From Zoogloeaceae bacterium (GTDB taxonomy: Bacteria > Pseudomonadota > Gammaproteobacteria > Burkholderiales > Rhodocyclaceae), in the NCBI GenBank assembly GCA_031267345.1, contig JAIRZG010000181.1:1-7978 (forward strand): 7,978 nt of DNA, read 5' to 3'. Positions 1 to 5,678 of the stretch are shown here, piece after piece. A model generated the notes under the pieces. It worked only from the letters and a program-made list of their open reading frames with translations, was not told the origin of the DNA and ran no database searches. The first letter of the stretch is position 1. Each line of letters begins with the position of its first letter. A program made the translations under genes and the position numbers.

Positions 1-519
1 GGACGGGTAAGCAGCGACTTCCAAAGCCAAGACCTGCTCGACAGTCAAGGCAACCGCGCAAAGTACGACGCCAAAAGCGCCTACTACGGTCTGCATCTGG
101 GCGCGGGCTATGTCCGGAAACTTTCCGATAACGCCGATCTCGATGTCTACGGCAAATACTTCTGGACAAGACGGGAAGGAGATAAGGTGACGCTTTCCAC
201 CGGAGATGCAGTGGATTTTAAAGCCGTGGATTCGCAACGCCTGCGAATCGGCGCGCGCTACAGCCGGACGCTGAACAGCAACACCCGTTTTTACGCCGGA
301 CTGGCGGGCGAACAGGAGTTCGACGGTAAAGCCAAGGCCAAAGCCTTTGGCTACCCCATAAAATCCCCCGATCTGAAAGGGTTCACCAGCATCGGAGAAT
401 TCGGCCTGACGCTGATCCCCGCCCAAAACAAGGCGTTGACGCTGGACATCGGCCTGCAAGGCTACGTCGGCAAACGTGAAGGCGTCACCGGAACCGCGCG
501 GGTAAATTACGCCTTTTGA
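1..519 (+). CDS. Autotransporter outer-membrane beta-barrel domain, C-terminal part (5' end missing)
   Basis: This is an open frame from the left edge to a TGA at 517-519, giving 172 residues of a longer protein. What is visible is a run of alternating polar/aromatic amphipathic strands separated by charged turns, for example AYYGLHLGAGYVRKL, LDVYGKYFWTRR, QRLRIGARYSRTL, TRFYAGLAGEQEF and LTLDIGLQGYVGKREG. It ends in ARVNYAF. A terminal Phe after a final amphipathic strand is the beta-signal recognised by the BAM complex, and the overall pattern is that of the autotransporter barrel family (PF03797). The barrel would sit in the outer membrane and carry an N-terminal passenger to the surface; the passenger and signal peptide are outside the window, so its activity cannot be stated. 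An internal ATG at 187 is not a likely start, because the strand pattern continues upstream of it in the same frame. The next gene in this direction is 332 nt away, so the autotransporter gene probably ends its own transcript. Confidence 0.85.
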   Translation, partial: GRVSSDFQSQDLLDSQGNRAKYDAKSAYYGLHLGAGYVRKLSDNADLDVYGKYFWTRREGDKVTLSTGDAVDFKAVDSQRLRIGARYSRTLNSNTRFYAGLAGEQEFDGKAKAKAFGYPIKSPDLKGFTSIGEFGLTLIPAQNKALTLDIGLQGYVGKREGVTGTARVNYAF

Positions 520-534
520 GGGTTGCCCCATTCT

Positions 535-551
535 CTCCCCTTCAAGGGGAG
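535..551. repeat. Hairpin repeat A just downstream of the autotransporter gene
   Basis: CTCCCCTT at 535-542 pairs perfectly with AAGGGGAG at 544-551 around a 1-nt centre, so the real loop must open by one or two pairs. It lies 15 nt after the autotransporter stop codon. It could help terminate or protect the 3' end of that transcript, but no T-run follows it, so it is not a standard intrinsic terminator. It resembles the other C-rich hairpins in this window. Confidence 0.6.
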
Positions 552-594
552 GAAATTGTGTATCCCCGCCCCGACCCTCCCCAACCCCTGCCCC

Positions 595-632
595 CCTCTC
601 CCCTCCCCTGGTGGGAGAGAGCCGGGGAGAGG
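595..632. repeat. Hairpin repeat B, C-rich/G-rich inverted repeat
   Basis: CCTCTCCCC at 595-603 is the exact reverse complement of GGGGAGAGG at 624-632. A smaller internal inverted repeat (TCCC/GGGA around CTGGT) lies between the arms. The arms are 9 bp with a 20-nt interior. This looks like a copy of a dispersed intergenic repeat family rather than coding sequence. Confidence 0.6.
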
Positions 633-693
633 AGGTGCAACGATTCCGCCACAACCAGCCGCCCTGCAAACGAAACGGCGCCCCCTCTCTCCA

Positions 694-717
694 TCTCTTC
701 CCCACAAGGGGGAGAGG
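694..717. repeat. Hairpin repeat C, 4-nt ACAA loop
   Basis: CTCTTCCCC at 695-703 pairs with GGGGGAGAG at 708-716 around an ACAA loop, with one internal T-G wobble; a further wobble pair 694/717 is possible. The loop and G-run (CAAGGGG) resemble the centres of hairpin A and of the hairpin at 5580-5602, supporting a shared repeat family. Confidence 0.6.
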
Positions 718-754
718 GTCAACCACTCGTCCACGCCAAAGGCACAGTTGCGGA

Positions 755-772
755 GGCGGCTCGCGAGCCGCC
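755..772. repeat. Perfect 18-bp palindrome
   Basis: GGCGGCTCGCGAGCCGCC reads identically on both strands, with its centre between 763 and 764. It lies about 80 nt before the glnE start and about 47 nt before the candidate -10 box. It differs in sequence from the C-run hairpins. It may be a REP-like dispersed element or a site for a dimeric DNA-binding protein; the sequence alone does not decide which. Confidence 0.55.
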
Positions 773-818
773 CCTATCTGTATGCGGGCGTTCCTCCCGA
801 AGCGCCGTCCGCAAGGAC

Positions 819-824
819 TACAAT
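819..824 (+). promoter_or_regulatory. Possible -10 box for the glnE-mtnA-aldolase set
   Basis: TACAAT matches the sigma-70 -10 consensus at 5 of 6 positions and sits 28 nt before the glnE ATG, followed by an AT-rich stretch that is unusual in this spacer. No -35 hexamer is recognisable 16-18 nt upstream, so the call rests on the -10 and location only. No sigma-54 site was found in this spacer. Confidence 0.3.
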
Positions 825-851
825 AGCGTGTTTTTTAAATAAATAGCGAAC

Positions 852-3581
852 ATGAATGTTTCGGATGCGGCGCCACAGGTCGCGCCCCGGGTGACGCCGG
901 AGGCGTGGGCGGGCGCGTTGGCGCATAGTCGGTATTTACGGCGGCTGTTTGCGGCGAGGCCGGAATTGCCGGAAATGGCGGCGCAGGACTGGTGGCAGCC
1001 GCTTGCGGAAGATGCGTTATGGGTAATGCTTTCTCCGGCGGCGACGGACGAAAAAGCCTTGCAGCGGCAGTTGCGGCAGATGCGCCAGCGGGCGATGGCG
1101 CAGATTGAATTGCGCGATCTGTGCGGACGCGCGGAACTCGACGAGGTGATGGAAAGCATGACCCTGCTGGCCGATGTGGCGACCAATGCCGCGCTGGCCT
1201 TTCATCACGCGGCGCTGACGAAGGCATACGGCGAGCCGCTGGATCGAGAAGGCTTGCCGCAACGCTTGATGGTCGTCGGCATGGGCAAGCTGGGCGGACG
1301 TGAACTGAATGTTTCTTCCGACGTGGATTACATTTTCGTCTATCCGGAAGACGGCGAGACGGCGGGGCCGAAAAAAATCGACAACTTTGATTTTTTCACC
1401 CGCCTGGGCAAGCGCCTGATTGCCGCTTTGGGCGAAATCACCGCCGATGGGCAAGTGTTTCGCGTCGATATGCGGCTGCGTCCCAATGGCGATTCCGGGC
1501 CGCTGGTTTCCTCCATCGCCGCGCTGGAACACTATTTCATCGCGCAGGGGCGCGAATGGGAACGCTACGCCTGGATCAAGGCGCGCGTCATGAACAGCGG
1601 CGACAACGCGCAGGCAGAATGGATGGACGCCCTGCAAAAAACCGTGCATCCCTTTGTTTTTCGCCGTTATCTGGATTTTGGCGCCATCAACGCCATGCGC
1701 GAGCTGCACGCGCAGATTCGCCGCGAAGTGACGCGCAAGGATCGGATGGATCACCTCAAGCTGGGGCCGGGCGGTATTCGGGAGATCGAATTCATCGCCC
1801 AGGTGTTCCAGTTGATACGCGGCGGACGCGACACCCGCCTGCAAATCCGCCCCACGCTCGCCGTGCTTGCCCGATTGGCGGAACGCTGCATCCTGCCGGC
1901 GGATACCGAAGCCCAGTTGCATCTGGCCTACAAATTTTTAAGGAAGCTCGAACACCGTCTGCAATATGTGGAAGACCAGCAGACCCACAGTCTGCCCACG
2001 GAGGAAACGGCGCGTCAGGGCATTGCCGTCAGCATGGGTTGCGCGCATTGGGAAGCATTGCTGGAGCGACTGAACGAGCATCGGAAAAAGGTCAGCGCCC
2101 ATTTCGAGGCGGTGTTTTCCGACCCCGACGAAGCAGCGCATCCACTGACCGATCTCTGGCTGGGCGAATTGTCGGCGGAGGCGGGCGTAGCCCGGTTTGC
2201 GGAAATCGGCTTCCATCATCCGGAAGAAGCCTGGGCGCGGCTTGCCGCCCTGCGCGCTTCCGGGCGGTATCAGCAACTGCCCGCCAGCAACCGGACGCGG
2301 CTGAACGCGGTCGGGCCGCGTCTGCTGCACGTCGTCGGCGCCTTGCCGGAGCCGGATCTGGCGCTGGGGCGCAGTCTGGATCTGCTGGAGCAAATCGCCC
2401 GTCGGGGCGCGTATCTGGCCCTGTTACAGCAGTATCCGCAAACACTGGATAAAGTCGCCCGCATGGTCAGCGCCTCCTCTTGGGCGGCCGACTATCTCAA
2501 TCAGCATCCTTTGCTGCTTGATGAGCTGCTCGACGCCCGTCTGCTGGATACGGCGACGGACTGGGCGGCTTTCCGTGACGAACTCGCGCGTATGCTGGCG
2601 GACGCGGCGGGCGATACCGAACGGGAAATGGATGTGTTGCGCGAATTGCATCATGCCCAGGTCTTCCGTCTGCTGGCGCAGGATTTGGCGGGGTTGCACA
2701 GCATTGAGCGCATTTCCGACCATCTGACGCAACTGGCGGACATTTTACTGGAGACCACGCTTGCCCTGTGCTGGCGAAAACTGGTCGGCGCGCATCGGCA
2801 AACGCCCGCTTTCGCCATCATTGGCTATGGCAAGCTGGGCGGCAAGGAACTGGGCTACGCCTCCGATCTTGATCTGGTTTATCTGCGCGACGCCGCCGAC
2901 GCGCATCCCGACGCCGAACGCAATTACACCCGTCTGGGTCAGCGCATCAATACCTGGCTTGCCAACCGCACAGCAGCCGGACAGCTTTTTGAAACCGACC
3001 TGCGCCTGCGTCCCAACGGCGATTCCGGTCTGCTGGTCTGTACGCTGGAAGCCTTCCGCGACTACCAGCTTGAACACGCCTGGGTGTGGGAACACCAGGC
3101 GCTGACCCGCGCCCGCTTTGTCGCGGGCGACGCCGAACTCGGTCGCCGCTTCGAGACGGTGCGCAAGGAAATTCTCTGCCAGCAACGCGACCTTCCCGCC
3201 TTCCGGGCGGAAGTGCTCGCCATGCGCCAGAAAATGCGCGATAGCCACGCCGGCAAGGACGCGGACCGTTTTGACCTGAAGCACGACCCCGGTGGCATCA
3301 TCGACGTGGAATTCATCGTGCAATATCTGGTGTTGGGTTATGCCCATCGTTATCCCCAACTGACCGCCAATCTGGGAAATATCGCCCTGCTCAAGATGGC
3401 GGCGAGTCTGGAACTGATTCCTGCGGAAGCGGCGGAAGCCGCGCGTAACGCCTACCGCGAATACCGACGGCTGCAACACGGCAAGCGGTTGAATGACGCG
3501 CCTTCGCGCCTGCCGCGCGTTGAAGTCGAAACGCAGATTGCCGCTGTCACGGCGCTCTGGAATCTTCTTTTTTGCGAGTGA
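852..3581 (+). CDS. glnE: Bifunctional glutamine synthetase adenylyltransferase / adenylyl-removing enzyme GlnE
   Basis: This 909-residue cytoplasmic enzyme adds AMP to, or phosphorolytically removes it from, a tyrosine of glutamine synthetase under control of PII and glutamine. The length fits the family (E. coli about 946). The two nucleotidyltransferase halves are both intact. The N-terminal adenylyl-removing half has GMGKLGGRELN from residue 143, the metal DxD at D157/D159, the third acidic position in DMRLRPNGDSG (D206), and KLGPGGIREIEF from 303. The C-terminal adenylyltransferase half has GYGKLGGKELG from 658, DxD at D672/D674, DLRLRPNGDSG (D716), and LKHDPGG from 809. The ATG at 852 is chosen because it is the first in-frame ATG of the long frame and gives a family-like N terminus; no strong Shine-Dalgarno precedes it. 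The gene ends 3 nt before mtnA, implying co-transcription. Confidence 0.97.
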   Translation: MNVSDAAPQVAPRVTPEAWAGALAHSRYLRRLFAARPELPEMAAQDWWQPLAEDALWVMLSPAATDEKALQRQLRQMRQRAMAQIELRDLCGRAELDEVMESMTLLADVATNAALAFHHAALTKAYGEPLDREGLPQRLMVVGMGKLGGRELNVSSDVDYIFVYPEDGETAGPKKIDNFDFFTRLGKRLIAALGEITADGQVFRVDMRLRPNGDSGPLVSSIAALEHYFIAQGREWERYAWIKARVMNSGDNAQAEWMDALQKTVHPFVFRRYLDFGAINAMRELHAQIRREVTRKDRMDHLKLGPGGIREIEFIAQVFQLIRGGRDTRLQIRPTLAVLARLAERCILPADTEAQLHLAYKFLRKLEHRLQYVEDQQTHSLPTEETARQGIAVSMGCAHWEALLERLNEHRKKVSAHFEAVFSDPDEAAHPLTDLWLGELSAEAGVARFAEIGFHHPEEAWARLAALRASGRYQQLPASNRTRLNAVGPRLLHVVGALPEPDLALGRSLDLLEQIARRGAYLALLQQYPQTLDKVARMVSASSWAADYLNQHPLLLDELLDARLLDTATDWAAFRDELARMLADAAGDTEREMDVLRELHHAQVFRLLAQDLAGLHSIERISDHLTQLADILLETTLALCWRKLVGAHRQTPAFAIIGYGKLGGKELGYASDLDLVYLRDAADAHPDAERNYTRLGQRINTWLANRTAAGQLFETDLRLRPNGDSGLLVCTLEAFRDYQLEHAWVWEHQALTRARFVAGDAELGRRFETVRKEILCQQRDLPAFRAEVLAMRQKMRDSHAGKDADRFDLKHDPGGIIDVEFIVQYLVLGYAHRYPQLTANLGNIALLKMAASLELIPAEAAEAARNAYREYRRLQHGKRLNDAPSRLPRVEVETQIAAVTALWNLLFCE

Positions 3582-3584
3582 ATC

Positions 3585-4703
3585 ATGAAGAAAACCACTC
3601 CCTCGCCCCGCCCCTTGCGCCGCAGCCTGGATGCGGAAAAACAGGAGCGCGTGGATATTCTCGATCAGACGCAACTGCCCTGGCGCAAAGTCTGGCTGCG
3701 TCTGGAAACGCTGGCGGATGCCGAATGCGCCATCCGCATCATGCAGGTGCGCGGCGCGCCCCTGATCGGCGTTACGGCGGCCTACGGTCTGGCGTTGGCG
3801 CTGACGCGGGACGCCAGCGACGACGCCCTGAATAAAGCCGTTATCCACCTTGCCGCCGCGCGGCCTACCGCCGTCAATCTGGCCTGGGCGCTGGAACGGA
3901 TGCGCGCGCATCTCCAGCATTTGCCGCCGGACGAACGCTCCGCCGCCGCCTGGTCGGAAGCGGACGCCATCGCCGAAGAAGACGCCCGGCAAAACGCCAG
4001 CATCGGCGCGCACGGGCAAAAACTCCTGCAAAATCTCGCTGCCGGACATCCGCGTCGCCCCCTGCAACTGATGACCCACTGCAATGCCGGATGGCTGGCG
4101 ACGGTCGAACGCGGCACGGCGCTTGCGCCCGTTTATGCCGCCCACGCCGCGAAAATTCCGCTGCATGTCTGGGTTTCCGAAACCCGTCCGCGCAATCAGG
4201 GCTTGCTTACCGCCTGGGAGCTCCAGCAGGCGGGCATTCCGCATACGCTGATCGCCGACAATGCCTCCGGTCTGCTGATTCTGCAAAATCGCGTTGACGC
4301 CGTTCTGGTGGGCGCGGATCGCATCGCCGCCAATGGCGATGTCGCCAATAAAATCGGCTCCTGCCTGAAGGCGCTGGCTGCCGCCCGCCAGCATACGTCC
4401 TTTTATGTGGCCGCGCCGTCCACCACCTTTGATTTTTCGCTGGCAAGCGGCGCGGATATTCCCATCGAAGCCCGCGATGGCGAGGAATTGCGGCTGATTT
4501 CCGGCCTTGCGGCAAACGGCAAGCCCGCCCATCTGCGCCAGATTGCCGAAGGCGAAGCCGTCTATAACCCGGCTTTCGACATTACGCCCGCCAGTCTGGT
4601 CACCGCCATCATCACCGAAAACGGCCCCTGTCCCGCCAACCGCGCCGCGCTGGCGCTGCACCATCCGGACAAATGGTCATCGCAAACCGCCAAAACCACA
4701 TGA
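3585..4703 (+). CDS. mtnA: S-methyl-5-thioribose-1-phosphate isomerase MtnA (possibly also 5-deoxyribose-1-P isomerase)
   Basis: This 372-residue cytoplasmic enzyme belongs to the MtnA / eIF2B-alpha-like family and converts the aldose 5-methylthioribose-1-P to the ketose 5-methylthioribulose-1-P. Motifs in order are ILDQTQLPW near the N terminus, RGAPLIGVTAAYG, THCNAGWLAT with the expected catalytic Cys at 166, ETRPRNQG, and GADRIAANGDVANKIG with the expected catalytic Asp at 245. Length matches the family (about 350-370). ATG 3585 lies 3 nt after the glnE stop; a Shine-Dalgarno is weak, suggesting translational coupling to glnE. Its stop overlaps the next ATG (ATGA at 4700-4703). No mtnB, mtnC, mtnD or mtnK neighbour of the classical methionine salvage pathway is present; instead a FucA-like aldolase follows, which points to the DHAP-shunt version of the pathway. 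Members of this family are known to accept the 5-deoxy substrate, so both substrates are possible. Confidence 0.95.
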   Translation: MKKTTPSPRPLRRSLDAEKQERVDILDQTQLPWRKVWLRLETLADAECAIRIMQVRGAPLIGVTAAYGLALALTRDASDDALNKAVIHLAAARPTAVNLAWALERMRAHLQHLPPDERSAAAWSEADAIAEEDARQNASIGAHGQKLLQNLAAGHPRRPLQLMTHCNAGWLATVERGTALAPVYAAHAAKIPLHVWVSETRPRNQGLLTAWELQQAGIPHTLIADNASGLLILQNRVDAVLVGADRIAANGDVANKIGSCLKALAAARQHTSFYVAAPSTTFDFSLASGADIPIEARDGEELRLISGLAANGKPAHLRQIAEGEAVYNPAFDITPASLVTAIITENGPCPANRAALALHHPDKWSSQTAKTT

Positions 4704-5425
4704 ACCGGCCCGCAGACGCCTCGCCGCTGGCGACGGCAACGGCGTTGATCGCTACCGCGCAGGCCATGTGCGCGGTCGGCCTCAACAGCGGCGTGGCGGG
4801 CAATCTGAGTTGCCGCCTTCTTTGCGACGGACGGGCGGGCTTTCTCATTACGCCCAGCGGCATGGATTACGCCGCGCTCACGCCGGAGGATATTCCCTGG
4901 GTGGCGATGGATGGTCAGCAGGAAGGCCGCTATCCGCCTTCCTCCGAATGGCGAATGCACCGCGACATTTACGCGGCCTGTCCGGACGCGGGCGCGGTAT
5001 TGCACGCCCACTCACCGTTTGCCGTTAGTCTCGCCTGTTTGCGCCGCGATATTCCGCCCTTTCATTACATGATCGCCCGCTTCGGCGGCGACACGATACG
5101 CTGCGGCGCTTACGCCCTGTTCGGCACACAGGAACTCTCGGACGCCGCCCTTGCCGCGCTGCGAGACCGTTCCGCCTGCCTGCTCGCCAATCACGGCATG
5201 TTGCTCTACGGCGACAATCTCAAGGAGACCCTGGCGCGTGGCGTGGAACTGGAAGCTCTCTGCGAGCACTACGCCCGCGCCCTGCACATCGGCGCGCCGG
5301 TTTTGCTCACAGCGGAAGAAATGAGCGCCGTGCGGGAACGCTTCAAAACCTACCAGCGGAAGGAATGCGGAAAAGGAAACGTTGAACAAGTCAAAATTCG
5401 TCATTCCCTTGATAAGCGGGAATAA
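4700..5425 (+). CDS. FucA-type class II aldolase, probable 5-methylthioribulose-/5-deoxyribulose-1-phosphate aldolase (Ald2/DrdA-like)
   Basis: This 241-residue cytoplasmic zinc aldolase belongs to the class II aldolase/adducin family. It resembles E. coli L-fuculose-1-P aldolase closely: GLNSGVAGNLS, PSSEWRMH, HYMIARFGG, FGTQELS, LLANHG and ERFKTY. The E. coli zinc ligands E73, H92, H94, H155 and catalytic Y113 all recur at a constant +10 (E83, H102, H104, H165, Y123), so it should be active. The start at 4700 overlaps the mtnA stop (ATGA) and leaves only a short N-terminal extension relative to FucA; an in-frame ATG at 4673 would lie inside mtnA and adds nine residues. After FKTY there is a charged tail of about 23 residues not found in FucA. 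Next to mtnA, the likely reaction is cleavage of the MtnA product to dihydroxyacetone phosphate plus an aldehyde (DHAP shunt). Fuculose- or another deoxysugar-phosphate aldolase, or MtnB dehydratase of the same fold, are alternatives; the FucA-like motifs argue against MtnB. Confidence 0.88.
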   Translation: MNRPADASPLATATALIATAQAMCAVGLNSGVAGNLSCRLLCDGRAGFLITPSGMDYAALTPEDIPWVAMDGQQEGRYPPSSEWRMHRDIYAACPDAGAVLHAHSPFAVSLACLRRDIPPFHYMIARFGGDTIRCGAYALFGTQELSDAALAALRDRSACLLANHGMLLYGDNLKETLARGVELEALCEHYARALHIGAPVLLTAEEMSAVRERFKTYQRKECGKGNVEQVKIRHSLDKRE

Positions 5426-5513
5426 AAGGAGAAATACCATGCGTCTCGAACCAACCTGGAATTTGATGAGGAGCGTTTCGGGTACGGCCCGCCAAACGGC
5501 GATCCGGAATTGA
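5426..5513 (+). other. Strong ribosome binding site with a 24-codon reading frame; mini-ORF or gene remnant
   Basis: AAGGAG at 5426-5431 starts directly after the aldolase stop and is 7 nt from an ATG at 5439, the best Shine-Dalgarno/start pair in the window. The frame runs only 24 codons to a TGA at 5511-5513 and its product resembles nothing I recognise. In another frame (shared with the aldolase) the same DNA reads NLEFDEERFGYGPPNGDPEL from 5453, a polar, protein-like stretch. A single-base loss early in an older gene could explain both. A short translated peptide is the other possibility. No function is proposed. Confidence 0.3.
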
Positions 5514-5579
5514 ATGATCCTGCACAAAAGAAATGTCAATGCCGTTCGAGCCGGATAAAAAATGAACTGCCATTCTGTT

Positions 5580-5602
5580 CCCTTTCCCGTCAAGGGGAAG
5601 GG
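5580..5602. repeat. Hairpin repeat D1 in the convergent aldolase/cysS spacer
   Basis: CCCTTTCCC at 5580-5588 pairs with GGGGAAGGG at 5594-5602 around GTCAA, with one T-G wobble. It shares the CAAGGGGA centre of hairpin A. It lies between the 3' ends of the aldolase gene and cysS and could block read-through in either direction, but no T-run follows directly on either strand. Confidence 0.55.
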
Positions 5603-5618
5603 GCGGAGGTTTCCCCCG

Positions 5619-5638
5619 TTTCCCCCGCAAAGGGGAAA
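5619..5638. repeat. Hairpin repeat D2 downstream of cysS
   Basis: TTTCCCC at 5619-5625 pairs perfectly with GGGGAAA at 5632-5638 around CGCAAA. It lies about 40 nt beyond the cysS stop codon (read on the - strand) and next to D1, making a tandem hairpin pair between two converging genes. A bidirectional 3'-end function is plausible but not shown, as there is no classical U-tract. Confidence 0.5.
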
Positions 5639-5678
5639 GGGCTGATTTGCGGCGCTGAGGATATTGTCGGGAATGGCG

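Larger units (their letters stand above)
520..851. other. Non-coding spacer between the autotransporter gene and glnE
   Basis: This 332-nt stretch has no convincing gene. Short open frames exist on both strands, but they run through C-rich/G-rich inverted repeats and encode Pro/Arg-rich sequence with no family look. The stretch holds three imperfect hairpins made of C-runs facing G-runs (535-551, 595-632, 694-717), one perfect palindrome (755-772) and, close to glnE, an AT-rich segment with a possible -10 box. The C-runs and G-runs give it a base pattern unlike the genes on either side. Confidence 0.8.

Noticed and set aside
531..720. CRISPR-like array
   Set aside because: The repeated elements are unequal hairpins without constant repeat length, constant spacing or unique spacers, and no cas gene is present.
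741..754. Sigma-54 promoter for nitrogen-regulated glnE (GGCAC...TTGC)
   Set aside because: The GG and GC elements are 7 nt apart instead of the required 10, so the site does not fit the -24/-12 rule.
2745..4664. Very long open frame (639 codons) on the - strand across glnE and mtnA
   Set aside because: It is antisense to two genes with complete catalytic motifs; such long antisense frames arise from high GC at third codon positions. Its translation shows no family motif and is Gly/Arg/Gln-rich.
4673..4700. Upstream ATG as the start of the aldolase
   Set aside because: It lies inside mtnA, has no ribosome binding site and adds residues beyond the FucA N terminus. The ATGA overlap at 4700 is the usual coupled arrangement.
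4700..5425. Methylthioribulose-1-phosphate dehydratase (MtnB), which shares the aldolase fold
   Set aside because: The sequence follows FucA throughout, including HYMIARFGG and FGTQELS and the conserved active-site Tyr; no MtnB-specific pattern was seen. Phylogeny would settle it.
5511..5539. Antisense promoter with a perfect TTGACA on the - strand at 5534-5539
   Set aside because: No acceptable -10 hexamer lies 16-18 nt downstream on that strand; the match is probably chance.
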